DNA from: Oceanicaulis sp. MMSF_3324
Lineage (GTDB): Bacteria > Pseudomonadota > Alphaproteobacteria > Caulobacterales > Maricaulaceae
NCBI RefSeq assembly: GCF_030733545.1
Contig: NZ_JASHIU010000005.1
Coordinates: 62,001-126,000, forward strand
Length of the DNA stretch: 64,000 nt
Reading direction: 5' to 3'
Positions 1-9,304 of this stretch are shown piece by piece; position 1 is the first letter of the stretch, and each line of letters begins with the position of its first letter. A program made the position numbers and the translations under genes. The notes below the pieces were generated by a model. That model worked only from the letters and a program-made list of their open reading frames with translations. It made no database searches and had not been told where the DNA came from.

Positions 1-716
1 GCGATTAGCGCCGCAGAGCTCTTCTCATCGATATTCCAGACGACCTCGCCGCGCAGGCGGGTTTCATCAAAGGAGAACCGCTCTTCATCGGCGTCGGCCT
101 GCTCGAAATAGGCGGAGAGGCGCACCGTCAGCGCCTCATCCATCGGGCGGAAGAATTGCTCAACGCCAATGCGCAGGCGTTCTGAATCAAGACCCTGCAG
201 ATTGGCGCGCTCAAAGTCATAGGCGTTGGCGCGCACCCGAACGACGGTTTCCAGGCTCCGATCGCCTTCGGGCCGCCAGCGCAACTGGGCTTCGGCCTCG
301 GGACGGGTCCAGTGCGCGTCGCCATCGCGGCTGAGCGCGCTATACCCGGCCGACAGGCGCAGCTGGAGCGTGTTGTCCGAGGTCGTGTTCCAGTACTGGA
401 CGCGCGGCGTGACCAGAACCGAGTTCAGTTCATCACGATCAGGATAGCCCCGAAGCCTTACCTGTCCTTCAAACCGCAGGACCTGACGACCGGACAAGGG
501 CTGAACGCGGCGCACCCAGGTGTTGGAATCCCAACCTGTCTCAAGATCGAACACCCCCGCGCCGAAAGCGGTCAGCTCTTCATCCGCCGAGAACGGATCC
601 GACCGGGTGAGCATGTTCGTGGAGTGAAGCTCGAAGCGCCCGTCCGCCTGGGCCGCGCCCGTGCAAAGCGCAGCCAGTCCCACGGTGAAACAGCAGATCC
701 GCTTGAAGTCGTTCAT
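1..716 (-). CDS. outer-membrane beta-barrel protein, partial (3' end outside window)
   Basis: The reverse strand encodes about 238 residues from an ATG at 714-716, preceded by an AGGGG ribosome site, and runs off the left edge without a stop. The N-terminus (MNDFKRICCFTVGLAALCTG, then AAQADG) is a Sec signal peptide. The rest is a series of alternating hydrophobic/charged segments rich in Arg, Glu, Tyr and Trp (for example LRFEGQVRLRGYPD and LQLRLSAGYSAL), as expected for antiparallel beta strands of an outer-membrane barrel. I do not recognise the family; the substrate and strand number are unknown because the C-terminus is missing. It diverges from the glycosyltransferase gene across a 140-bp gap that contains a CtrA-like box. 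Confidence 0.7.
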   Translation of the reverse strand, partial: MNDFKRICCFTVGLAALCTGAAQADGRFELHSTNMLTRSDPFSADEELTAFGAGVFDLETGWDSNTWVRRVQPLSGRQVLRFEGQVRLRGYPDRDELNSVLVTPRVQYWNTTSDNTLQLRLSAGYSALSRDGDAHWTRPEAEAQLRWRPEGDRSLETVVRVRANAYDFERANLQGLDSERLRIGVEQFFRPMDEALTVRLSAYFEQADADEERFSFDETRLRGEVVWNIDEKSSAALI

Positions 717-775
717 CGTGTCACCCCTGATCCCATCTGCGGTCGAGATGGAATTGCCCTTCCTGAAACATGGTT

Positions 776-790
776 TTAATGCTTCGTTAA
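776..790. promoter_or_regulatory. CtrA-type box TTAA-N7-TTAA
   Basis: TTAA at 776-779 and TTAA at 787-790 are separated by exactly 7 bases, matching the consensus half-site spacing of the alphaproteobacterial cell-cycle regulator CtrA. It sits in the intergenic region between the divergent outer-membrane protein gene and the glycosyltransferase gene, so it could control either. This is a single motif match; no binding evidence. Confidence 0.5.
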
Positions 791-856
791 ACCTGACAGA
801 TAATCCAGTACGCGGGCGAACCTGAACGCGTCATGAAGCGGTAAGGCGTCGCGCCC

Positions 857-2794
857 ATGCTCAAGGACAAAGACCCGTCACCTGAGACCTTGTCTGGCAA
901 GACTTATGCCGTTGATGCGCCGTCGGAATCCGTAACGGAACGGGACAAGCCCGCAGCCCGTCTGGATGATCAGGGACGCCGGACGGATTTTTTCCGATCC
1001 GTGGATTCAGCCCCTGTCGGCGTTTCGGTCGCGCGGCCGCGCTGGATTCAGGACGTCGCACTGGTCACCTTCACCTTCTTCGCGATCATTCTTCTGGCCC
1101 TGCCGGAACTGGCGCGCGCCCTGTATGATGTGGCGATACCGCGGGACTTTGTCGGCTTTACGGCGGATCGCATGAATGCGGTTCTGCCCGTACGCACCTT
1201 CTTGCTGAGCTTTTTCCTGACCTATGCGCTGTTCGCCCATGGTCGACCGGACAAGCGGCTGATGCTCGCCTTCAGTTTCGTCGTGAAATTCGCGCTGGCA
1301 TGTGCCCTCGTCGACCTGGCGGCCTTCATGAGCTGGCGATGGGCCAGCGCGGTCTGGCCCGTGCATTTCCAGCAATTCCTGGCCGGCATGGCGGGCCTGA
1401 TCATATTCCCGCACACACTGATCAGCCAGGCGCGTCTGCCCGTCAGTTCAGGCACGCCCGTCCTGCGTGGCGGCAAGCTGCACGAATACGCCATCCTGTT
1501 CGTGGCCGGCGCCATCGCGGCGCTGACGGCCGTGCTGGTCTCCACCGTCTATGCTCCCGAGGCGGAGTATCTGCGCTCGATCGCGCTATTGGGCGGGATG
1601 GGCCCGGGGGTCTTCCTCGCCCAGCAGGTCATGGGCGTCCAGCTCGCGCTGATTGGCTGGATCCGCAATAAACTCTCCCGGCGTCGGGCCTTCGCCCCGC
1701 CTGTGGCGGTCATGATCCCCGCCCACAATGAAGCCCACCAGATCCGCGAAACCCTCTTGGCCGTGGACGCCGCCGCAGCGCGCTATAAAGGCGATGTGCG
1801 CGTGATCGTTATGGAGAACTGCTCCAGCGATGACACTGCGCAACTGGCCGAGAACACGCTGGCCAAATGCGAACACCTCGCCGGCTGGCGCGTGGACGCC
1901 AGCACCATTCCGGGCAAGGCCAAGGCGCTCAATCGCGGGCTCGACCTGATTGAGGAAGGGTTCGTGGTGCGCATCGACGCCGACACGGTCATCGGCCGCG
2001 ATGCACTGAAGACCGGCATGCGCCATTTCGCCAGCAACAAGGTCGGCGGCGTGGGCGGCCTGCCGCTGCCCCATGAGGGCGAAGGCCTGCTATCCAAGGT
2101 GCGCGCCATCGAAGTCCTGCTGCGTCATGGCTTCGTGCAGGTGGGCTTTGGCGCCTTTGGCGGCGTCTTCGGCCTGCCGGGCATGTTCGTGATCTATCGC
2201 AAGACCGCCCTTGATGAGGCGGGCGGGTTCACCGAAGGCATGAATGGCGAGGACACCGACATCACCCTGCGCATGGCCTCTCTGGGCTATCGCATGGTCG
2301 CGGACCCCAAGGCGAAATTCTACACCGAGACGCCCGACTCCCTCGCCTTCCTGCGCGAACAGCGCACGCGCTGGTTCCGCTCGCTTTATCACGTGACCGC
2401 GCATAATCGCGATGTCCTGTTCCAGCATGGCTCGGTGATCGGGAACGTGTCCCTGCCCTTCACGCTGCTCAATGGCGCGCGACGGGCCATGATGGCGCCA
2501 CTGCTGATCTATGGCCTGGTGGTGTTTTTCCTGTTCGGCGGCGTTTATGGCCACCCCGGCTTCGCGACGGTCATCGCCGTGATCATGGGCATGCCCTTCG
2601 TACTGGCGCTGTTCGTGCTGATCATCTGGAGACGGCTCGATCTCATCCCGATCCTGCCGCTCTATATGGGCTTTCGCTTCCTGCGGTCGTACTACACGCT
2701 CGGCTCGACGCTTTCGCTGATTTATCCCGACACTGCGGCCGAGCGCGCCTTCAACGCGCCCAAGCCCCGTCAGAAGCCGCCCTTCGCCAGCTAG
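857..2794 (+). CDS. membrane-bound family 2 glycosyltransferase
   Basis: 645-residue inner-membrane protein. After a hydrophilic N-terminus of about 60 residues come several membrane segments (roughly 65-90, 115-130, 135-158, 172-190, 208-230, 243-268), then a cytoplasmic GT-A domain starting at VAVMIPAHNE (residue ~284). It shows the GT2 motifs DAD (374-376), GED (464-466) and QxxRW (502-506), followed by further C-terminal membrane helices. This layout is that of processive GT2 enzymes (cellulose/hyaluronan/poly-GlcNAc synthase type) or polysaccharide-modifying transferases; the sugar and acceptor cannot be read from sequence. No other polysaccharide gene is adjacent. Its stop overlaps the convergent RND pump gene by CTAG. 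Confidence 0.8.
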   Translation: MLKDKDPSPETLSGKTYAVDAPSESVTERDKPAARLDDQGRRTDFFRSVDSAPVGVSVARPRWIQDVALVTFTFFAIILLALPELARALYDVAIPRDFVGFTADRMNAVLPVRTFLLSFFLTYALFAHGRPDKRLMLAFSFVVKFALACALVDLAAFMSWRWASAVWPVHFQQFLAGMAGLIIFPHTLISQARLPVSSGTPVLRGGKLHEYAILFVAGAIAALTAVLVSTVYAPEAEYLRSIALLGGMGPGVFLAQQVMGVQLALIGWIRNKLSRRRAFAPPVAVMIPAHNEAHQIRETLLAVDAAAARYKGDVRVIVMENCSSDDTAQLAENTLAKCEHLAGWRVDASTIPGKAKALNRGLDLIEEGFVVRIDADTVIGRDALKTGMRHFASNKVGGVGGLPLPHEGEGLLSKVRAIEVLLRHGFVQVGFGAFGGVFGLPGMFVIYRKTALDEAGGFTEGMNGEDTDITLRMASLGYRMVADPKAKFYTETPDSLAFLREQRTRWFRSLYHVTAHNRDVLFQHGSVIGNVSLPFTLLNGARRAMMAPLLIYGLVVFFLFGGVYGHPGFATVIAVIMGMPFVLALFVLIIWRRLDLIPILPLYMGFRFLRSYYTLGSTLSLIYPDTAAERAFNAPKPRQKPPFAS

Positions 2795-5700
2795 GCCGCG
2801 GCCTTGCCCTCGACCTCATCGGGTTTGATCCGGAAGAACAGGGCATAGAAGACCGGTGTGGCGATCATGGTCAGCACCGTGGCGAAAGCGAGACCGCAGA
2901 TGATGGTCACCGCCATGCCCTGGAAGAAGGCGTCAAAGATCAGCGGCGTCATCCCCAGGATCGTCGTGCCCGCCGCCAGCAGCACCGGCCGCAAGCGGCT
3001 GACCGAGCCCTTCACCATGGCGTCAAAGCGGGCCGCGCCGCGATTGATGCGCTGATCCACCTCGTCCACCAGCACGATGGCGTTCTTGATCAGCATCCCC
3101 GACAGCGACAGAAGGCCCAGCAACGCCGTGAAGGAGAAGGCCACATTGGTCGCCAGAAGCCCCATCGATACCCCGCAGATCGACATGGGCACGATCAACC
3201 AGATGATCAGCGGCTGACGCACGCTCTGGAACAGGACAAAGCTGGTCACCAGCATCACCAGGAAGCTGAGCGGCAGCACGCCGCCAAGGGATTCATTGGC
3301 TTCGCTGGACGCTTCATGCTCACCGCCCCATTCGAGCGAGTAGCCATGGGGCAGCTCGATCTGGGTGACGATTTCGGCGAAACGCGGGAAGGCCGACGCC
3401 GCCGTGGTGTCATCCGAGCCCGGATTGCCCTGCACGGTCAGGGTGCGGACCCGGTTGCGGCGCTGGATCAGGCTTTCATGGGCCTCGAGCTCGAACCCGC
3501 TCACCACCTGGCTGATCGGCACATAGGCGTTTTGTGACGGGCTCCAGATCAGCCGGTCGGTCAGACTGTCCGGCGTCGCGCGTTCTGCGATCGGCGCCCG
3601 GGCGATGATGGGGATCAACAGATCGCCCTCGCGGAACACGCCCACTCGGGACCCCGATGTCGCATAGCTGAGCGCTTCGGCGATGTCCGCGCGGGTCACG
3701 CCGATTGTCCGGGCGCGTTCGGCCAGGATTTGCGGCTCCAGCACAAGCTCGCGATTGCGCCAGTCCGTGCGCAGATCGCGGAACTCGCCCGCTTCGTTCA
3801 GCCGACGCATGGCTTCATTGGCGAGCGTACGCAGCACTTCCGCGTCCGGTCCCATGAACCGGGCTTCGAGCTGGGCGCCGGAGGGCGGACCGAAGACGAT
3901 CCGCTCGGACCGCGCTTCAAGCTGGGGATGGGTGTTGTCGATATAGGCGAGGATGGAGTCCGCGAGCGGCGGGATCTCGTCCAGCGTTTCGGTCTGGACG
4001 ATCAACTGGCCATAGGCGGGGTTGGGTTGCTCACTGGCATAGGTCAGCATGAAGCGCGTCGCGCCCCGGCCCACAAAGGCGTCCACGGACCGCGCATCCG
4101 CCTGCTCGCCCGCAAACCGGGCCACATCCTGAACCACCGCATCGGTGTCGAGGATATCGGCCCCCTGGGGCATCATCATGTTCACATAGAACATGGGCGT
4201 ATTGGAGTTGGGGAAGAAGGCCTGACGCACCGAGCCAAACCCGATGATGGAGGCGATGAAGATCACCACCAGCGCGCCCAGTGTCACGATCCGGTGCTTG
4301 AGCGCGAGGATCAGCATCCGGCGATAGGCGCCGTACATGCCGTGGCGATGGGGGTCTGACTCAGGGTCCGCCTTCTCCCCCTTGAACAGGTGATAGGCGA
4401 TCATGGGCGCGACCGTGATGGCCAGCACCCAGCTCAGCATCAGGGAAATGCCGATCACCGCGAACAGGGAGAACAGGAATTCACCGGTGGAGTCCGGCGA
4501 CAGGCCGATGCCCGAAAACGCCATAATCCCGATGATGGTGGCGCCCAGCAGGGGCCATTCAGTGGAGGACACCGCGTCTTCGGCCGCCTTCATCCGGTCC
4601 TCGCCGCGCTGGACGGAGACCTGGATGCCTTCGGTGACCACGATGGCGTTATCCACCAGCATGCCCATGGCGATGATCAGCGCGCCTAGCGAGATGCGCT
4701 GCATGGTAATGTCAAAGGCGTTCATGAAGAACAGCGTGCCCAGCACGGTCAGGAACAGGACCGCCCCCACCGTCACGCCGGCCCGCCAGCCCATGAACAG
4801 GCACAAGACCCCGATGACGATGCCCACCGACAGAGCCAGATTGATCAGGAAGCCATTGGTCGCTTCCGCCACCACCGTGTGCTGTTCGTAGATCGGCTTG
4901 AGCTCGACGCCCACCGGCAGGTCTTGCTCCAGCTGCGCCAGTCGCGCCTCCACCGCTTCACCCACATCCACGATATTGGCGTCGCCCAGACCGGACACCC
5001 CCAGCGTGAAGGAGGGTTCGCCATTGTGGTAGATATAGACGTCCGCGCGTTCGACCGGGGCCCGGGTCACCGTGGCGATGTCGGACAGGCGCAGGGTCTG
5101 GCCTGCATCGCGGGGCGAGATCAGCAGGTTCTCGATGGATTCCACCCCGCCGATGGATTGGGGCATCTCGATCCGCAAAAGCCGGTTGCCTGACGGCGCC
5201 TCGCCGGCCGAAACCACGGCGTTCTCATTGGACAGTGTGGACAGCACCGCTTCCACCGGCAGGCCCAGACGCGCCAGATCCTCCTGGGAGATCTCGATAT
5301 AGATGCGCTCTTCGGGAACGCCGGAGACCTGAACCTTGGACACCCCGTCCACGACCAGAAGCTCGCGGCGCAGATCGTCTGCAATGTCGCGGATTTCACG
5401 GTCGGAATAGCCGGGCGCGACCACCGCGTAGAGAATGCCGTACACATCGCCGAAATCATCCAGCACGACCGATTCCTGGACACCGGGCGGCAAGGTATTG
5501 GCGGCGTCGCGAATGCGTTTTCTCAACTCGTCCCAGATCTGGGGCAGCTCGGAGCCGTCAAACTCGTCCCGCATGCGCACATGGATCTCGCTGACCCCTG
5601 GCGCGCTCTCGGAGAACACCTCGTCGAGCTGACTCATCTGCTGGATCGCGGTCTCCAGCCGTTCGGTGACCTCATCCTCCACCTCTTCCGCCGTGGCGCC

Positions 5701-5892
5701 GGGATAGGGCGTCACCACGATCGCTTCCTTGATGGTGAAGGAGGGATCTTCCAGCCGGCCTACCGACATGAAGCCCTGAACGCCGCCAAACAGGCAGAAC
5801 AGGATCACGATCCAGGTCAGGACCGGGCGCTCGATGGACAGGCGGGCCAGATTGAATTTTCCGCCGGCGTCAGACTGTGCGGTCTCGCTCAT
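2791..5892 (-). CDS. RND efflux transporter, permease subunit
   Basis: 1033-residue inner-membrane pump of the AcrB/TriC (HAE) type with the usual layout: TM1 at ~25-45, large periplasmic loop, TM2-6 from ~347, second loop, and TM8-12 near the C-terminus. It would export hydrophobic or amphiphilic compounds using the proton gradient together with the adaptor encoded just upstream and a TolC-type channel encoded elsewhere. The TM4 motif reads GMLVDNAIVV (410-419), so the second Asp of the AcrB Asp-Asp proton relay is Asn (D414, N415). It is the last gene of a tetR-adaptor-pump operon (25-bp gap to the adaptor) and overlaps the convergent glycosyltransferase gene by 4 bp. Confidence 0.93.
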   Translation of the reverse strand: MSETAQSDAGGKFNLARLSIERPVLTWIVILFCLFGGVQGFMSVGRLEDPSFTIKEAIVVTPYPGATAEEVEDEVTERLETAIQQMSQLDEVFSESAPGVSEIHVRMRDEFDGSELPQIWDELRKRIRDAANTLPPGVQESVVLDDFGDVYGILYAVVAPGYSDREIRDIADDLRRELLVVDGVSKVQVSGVPEERIYIEISQEDLARLGLPVEAVLSTLSNENAVVSAGEAPSGNRLLRIEMPQSIGGVESIENLLISPRDAGQTLRLSDIATVTRAPVERADVYIYHNGEPSFTLGVSGLGDANIVDVGEAVEARLAQLEQDLPVGVELKPIYEQHTVVAEATNGFLINLALSVGIVIGVLCLFMGWRAGVTVGAVLFLTVLGTLFFMNAFDITMQRISLGALIIAMGMLVDNAIVVTEGIQVSVQRGEDRMKAAEDAVSSTEWPLLGATIIGIMAFSGIGLSPDSTGEFLFSLFAVIGISLMLSWVLAITVAPMIAYHLFKGEKADPESDPHRHGMYGAYRRMLILALKHRIVTLGALVVIFIASIIGFGSVRQAFFPNSNTPMFYVNMMMPQGADILDTDAVVQDVARFAGEQADARSVDAFVGRGATRFMLTYASEQPNPAYGQLIVQTETLDEIPPLADSILAYIDNTHPQLEARSERIVFGPPSGAQLEARFMGPDAEVLRTLANEAMRRLNEAGEFRDLRTDWRNRELVLEPQILAERARTIGVTRADIAEALSYATSGSRVGVFREGDLLIPIIARAPIAERATPDSLTDRLIWSPSQNAYVPISQVVSGFELEAHESLIQRRNRVRTLTVQGNPGSDDTTAASAFPRFAEIVTQIELPHGYSLEWGGEHEASSEANESLGGVLPLSFLVMLVTSFVLFQSVRQPLIIWLIVPMSICGVSMGLLATNVAFSFTALLGLLSLSGMLIKNAIVLVDEVDQRINRGAARFDAMVKGSVSRLRPVLLAAGTTILGMTPLIFDAFFQGMAVTIICGLAFATVLTMIATPVFYALFFRIKPDEVEGKAAA

Positions 5893-5917
5893 AGGTCTCG
5901 CTCCCGAACCGGATCAA

Positions 5918-6982
5918 TCAGCGATTGCCCGGATTGATAGGCCGCACGAGCATGCCCTCATGCAGGGCGGTGACGCCTGCCGTGACAATCTCCTCGCCCG
6001 GTTCGAGACCGGAATGAATGACCACCTGGCCGCCCTCGATCGGTCCCGCCAGCACATCGCGGCGGCTGACGGCGCCCGTTTCGTCATCATAGATCCAGAC
6101 CGAGAAGGATCCGTCCGGATTGGAGCTGAGCGCAGACAGCGGGGCGACCACGCCCTGCTGATCGGCCGAGACCGATTGGGGCAGGTTCACCGTCACCGAA
6201 GCCGTCATCCCCGGCAGAATGTTCGCCGGCAGGGTGTCGGGCAGCGCCAGGAGAGCCGTGTAGGTCTGGGAGGCCTGGTCCGGCTCAGCAACCAGTTCAC
6301 GGTAATCCAGCGAGAAGGTCTGATCCGGCAGGAAGGGAAAGCGCGCCGTCATTTCAGGCGTCTCTTCACGGTCGACCTGGGCGATCAGGCTTTCGGGCAC
6401 CTGAATGGCGACCCGCAGCTCGCTGATATCCTGGATGCGAACCACTGGCTGACCCGGCGACACCGTGGTGTAATTGTCCACCAGACGGCGGCTGATCAGC
6501 CCGTCAAAGGGCGCGTTGATGGTCGCGTATTCAAGGTTCTGGCGCGCATTGTCGAGCGCGACCGACCGCAAATCATAGGCGGTTTGGGCGTCTTCGAGCG
6601 CCGCGTTCGAGGCGATGCCGCGTTCATTCAGAGTGCTCTGGCGATCAAGATTTTGCCGCGCCTGCTGGAGCTGCACCTGCGCTTCGCGTCGCGCGCGCTC
6701 GAAATCCTGCGTTTCGAGCCGGGCCACCATGGCGCCTTGCTCGATCAGCTCGCCCTCGGACACGGGGAACTCGGCCAGCTGGCCGCCCACCTGGAAGGAC
6801 AGGTCCACGGTCAGACGCGCCTCAACCCGTCCCACGAATTCACGCTGGTTCGAGGTTGCAGCCGCTTCGACCGCCTCGATGCGGGCGGCGCGCGGCGGCG
6901 CCTGCTCTTCGGGCTCTGCGGGCGAACAGGCCGCCAGGACTCCAAGGGCGCATATTGCGAGGAGGGTTGTACGGGCGATCAT
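5918..6982 (-). CDS. RND efflux periplasmic adaptor (membrane fusion lipoprotein)
   Basis: 354 residues. A lipoprotein signal peptide ends at LAAC (Cys ~19), so the mature protein is probably lipid-anchored in the periplasm. Then follow a barrel-sandwich half (VGGQLAEFPVSEGELIEQGA), an alpha-helical hairpin rich in Arg/Gln/Ala (~100-165), the second lipoyl half (YATINAPFDGLISRRL), and beta-barrel and membrane-proximal domains. This is the HlyD/AcrA adaptor family that links an RND pump to the outer-membrane channel. Its start overlaps the stop of the upstream TetR gene by 4 bp and the pump gene follows after 25 bp, so the three are one operon. Confidence 0.93.
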   Translation of the reverse strand: MIARTTLLAICALGVLAACSPAEPEEQAPPRAARIEAVEAAATSNQREFVGRVEARLTVDLSFQVGGQLAEFPVSEGELIEQGAMVARLETQDFERARREAQVQLQQARQNLDRQSTLNERGIASNAALEDAQTAYDLRSVALDNARQNLEYATINAPFDGLISRRLVDNYTTVSPGQPVVRIQDISELRVAIQVPESLIAQVDREETPEMTARFPFLPDQTFSLDYRELVAEPDQASQTYTALLALPDTLPANILPGMTASVTVNLPQSVSADQQGVVAPLSALSSNPDGSFSVWIYDDETGAVSRRDVLAGPIEGGQVVIHSGLEPGEEIVTAGVTALHEGMLVRPINPGNR

Positions 6983-7560
6983 TGGGGAGACTCCGTCACC
7001 AGGGCGACGAGGCGGGCTTCTATGGCCCGGCGCTCGTCCGACGAGCAGGATTCCAGTCCGAGAATTTCCGCGAAGTGCAGACCATCCGAAGCCAGAAGCG
7101 CAATCCGGCCCATGACCGGATCAGGGGCATGAGTGAGCATGTCATCGCGGATCTGCAGGTGCACTTCACGCACAGGCTCGATCAGCTCGGGGTTCTCCGC
7201 CAGGGCGGCGAGCAGGCCCATATAGACTTGCCGGTCCACATGCTTGTCATCGAAAAAGGCGCACAGCATGGCGGGCAGCATGGGCGCGTTTTCTGAAAGC
7301 GCGCGCGCTTTGGCGGCCTCATGGCGCACCAGAAAGCGGTTCGTCATGCGTTTGATCATGCCTTCGATCAACGCGATCTTGGACGGGAAGTTATAGAGCA
7401 CGCCCCCCTTGGAGAAGCCGCTCTCCTTGACCACGGCGTCAATGGTCAGATGTGCGCCGTCACGGGCGACCACACGCTCTGCGGCGTCCAGAATCAGATC
7501 CGACGTGCTGACCTTATCGGCGGCCTTTTGGGTGTCTTCGGGCTTCAACCGGCGCTCCAT
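6979..7560 (-). CDS. TetR-family repressor of the adjacent RND operon
   Basis: 193 residues with an N-terminal TetR HTH domain (LILDAAERVVARDGAHLTID, then VVKESGFSKGGVLYNFPSKI) and a helical ligand-binding C-terminal part. I chose the ATG at 7558-7560. A longer in-frame start at 7641 exists, but its extra 27 codons translate the two palindromic operators upstream, which cannot be coding and operator at once in a sensible way. First gene of the operon with the adaptor (4-bp overlap) and pump. The likely role is repression of its own operon, released by a pump substrate; the inducer is unknown. Confidence 0.88.
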   Translation of the reverse strand: MERRLKPEDTQKAADKVSTSDLILDAAERVVARDGAHLTIDAVVKESGFSKGGVLYNFPSKIALIEGMIKRMTNRFLVRHEAAKARALSENAPMLPAMLCAFFDDKHVDRQVYMGLLAALAENPELIEPVREVHLQIRDDMLTHAPDPVMGRIALLASDGLHFAEILGLESCSSDERRAIEARLVALVTESPQ

Positions 7561-7595
7561 CCTGTCGCGATGCGTGTTTGCTGCACTGCATCTAT

Positions 7596-7637
7596 ACCGT
7601 CTGGACGGTTTTACAAGAGGCAAACCGTCCAGACGGT
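7596..7637. promoter_or_regulatory. paired TetR operators (two 14-bp palindromes)
   Basis: ACCGTCTGGACGGT at 7596-7609 and ACCGTCCAGACGGT at 7624-7637 are each palindromes (6-bp arms, 2-bp centre) and are reverse complements of each other, 28 bp centre to centre. They lie 36-77 bp upstream of the tetR start, where a promoter should be. This is the typical form of an autoregulatory TetR operator; two sites suggest two dimers bound side by side. Confidence 0.8.
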
Positions 7638-7836
7638 ACACATATTATTACAGGCGAGCCGCAACACCTTCTACGCGCACAGGGAAGTCGCGAAAGACAC
7701 AGCGATATGACAGAATTTTGAAAAAGGCGGCTTTAACCGTTCCTTTGACTTTCCGGCTGGCTTCACCCTTGCTATCGGGTGCGCACGGCGGGCGTCCCTG
7801 CATCGCCTGAGGGCAGTACATAGAGGATATGATCTC

Positions 7837-9144
7837 ATGGCGGATCTTGGGCAGCTGGGCATTTTCGGCGTCCCGCTCTTCGGGCTGATAGGCTTCATGT
7901 TCGCCGCCTATGCGATTGTAGCGAACGATGTCATCCAGACATTGGGCACATTCCTGGCGTCCAACTCCAAACGTCCCTGGCTGGTGCTGTGGGCCTTTGC
8001 GGCGGCCATCATCGTCGCAGTCATGCTCTACGGCTATTTCGGTCAGGGCGGCGATATCGCCTTTGGCCGCCTGAACCGCATTCCCTATCCCGAGACCGGC
8101 ATTCAATGGTGGCATGTGCTGCCGCCGCTGGTGCTGCTCATCCTCACCCGTTTCGGCATTCCGGTCTCCACCACCTTCCTCGTGCTCACCATTTTCACGC
8201 TGACCGGCGGCGCCGCCACGGCGGGCGTTCTGGGCAGCATGATGATCAAGTCGCTGCTGGGCTATCTCGTCGCCTTCGGGGCGGGCGTCGTCCTCTTCCT
8301 TCTGATCTCGCGCATGTTCGAGACCTGGGTGTTCAAGACCGATGTCGAGGACCATGGCACGCCGGACTGGCACATTCCCATGGTCGCCGGCCTGACCGCG
8401 CTTCTGGTCTATCTTCTGGTGAACGGCCCGACCCTGCCGGACCTGTCACAGGCCAACTGGGTCGCCACCGGCCTTGTGATCGCCGTCAGCATCGCCGTCG
8501 CCTTCATCACGCACCGCTTCAACACTTGGTTCGTGCTGCAATGGCTGTCGACGGGTTTCCTGTGGTCGCAATGGCTGATGCAGGACCTGGCGAACATCTT
8601 CGTCTACCTGCCGCGCGAAACCGTGGTGGACCCGGTCACCGGCGATGTCAGCGTCACCTTCTCCATCGGCCTTCTGATCTTCGCCACCCTCCTGATGCTT
8701 GGCCTTCACGCCATCATCTTTGCGGCGCGCGGCGGCGAAATTCAGAAGATCGTCCTGTCCAAGACCAATACCGTGGATGTCCGCGCCGCAACGGTGGTGG
8801 ACTTCGCCTTCGGCGTCATCCTGATGTACTTCAAGGAAATCAACGACATTCCCATGAGCACGACCTGGGTGTTCCTGGGCCTGCTGGCCGGGCGGGAGCT
8901 GGCGATTTCCATCGCTGCGAAACTGCGCGGCATCAAGGACGCCGCCTTTGACGTCTTCACCGACATTCTGCGCGCCTTCATCGGCCTGGTGATTTCCGTG
9001 ATGATGGCCCTGGGCCTGCCTTTCCTGGCCACCGGCGAGCTGCCCAATATCGGCGAGGCTCTAGGCCTGGCCCAGGCCGAGCCCGCCATCACGGCGCCGG
9101 TTGAACAGGTCGAGGGACCGGCCACGCACGCCCAGCTGCGCTGA
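7837..9144 (+). CDS. PiT-like integral membrane transporter (divergent)
   Basis: 435 residues, very hydrophobic, about 10-12 membrane helices. It carries an internal duplication of the type seen in the PiT inorganic phosphate transporter family: VANDVIQTLGT (28-38) with GIPVSTT (107-113) in the first half, and QDLANIF (249-255) with DIPMSTT (337-343) in the second half. Classical PiT proteins have a GANDVANAFGT-type motif; here it is degenerate, so the substrate (phosphate or another anion) is uncertain. The start ATG is preceded by AGAGGA. It is probably monocistronic: a hairpin terminator follows at 9171. Confidence 0.6.
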   Translation: MADLGQLGIFGVPLFGLIGFMFAAYAIVANDVIQTLGTFLASNSKRPWLVLWAFAAAIIVAVMLYGYFGQGGDIAFGRLNRIPYPETGIQWWHVLPPLVLLILTRFGIPVSTTFLVLTIFTLTGGAATAGVLGSMMIKSLLGYLVAFGAGVVLFLLISRMFETWVFKTDVEDHGTPDWHIPMVAGLTALLVYLLVNGPTLPDLSQANWVATGLVIAVSIAVAFITHRFNTWFVLQWLSTGFLWSQWLMQDLANIFVYLPRETVVDPVTGDVSVTFSIGLLIFATLLMLGLHAIIFAARGGEIQKIVLSKTNTVDVRAATVVDFAFGVILMYFKEINDIPMSTTWVFLGLLAGRELAISIAAKLRGIKDAAFDVFTDILRAFIGLVISVMMALGLPFLATGELPNIGEALGLAQAEPAITAPVEQVEGPATHAQLR

Positions 9145-9170
9145 CCCGACCTTTTTCCGCACTCTGAAGG

Positions 9171-9195
9171 CCCCGCCCGACAGGCGGGGTCTTTG
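9171..9195 (+). terminator. rho-independent terminator after the PiT-like gene
   Basis: CCCCGCC (9171-9177) pairs with GGCGGGG (9183-9189) around a 5-base loop, followed by TCTTTGCTTT. It is placed 27 bp after the stop codon. Confidence 0.75.
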
Positions 9196-9304
9196 CTTTA
9201 AGAGCCCGCGGAAAACTGTAAAATTCCCCATTGTATGATGGCCGCTCCGTCCCGCCGTGCTACATCGCGGATGGGCAGGCAATTGATCAGGGGAAGGGCG
9301 AGGC

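Noticed and set aside
5834-7132. 432-codon plus-strand frame opposite the RND adaptor
   Set aside because: Arg/His/Gly-rich shadow of a clear adaptor gene with lipoprotein signal.
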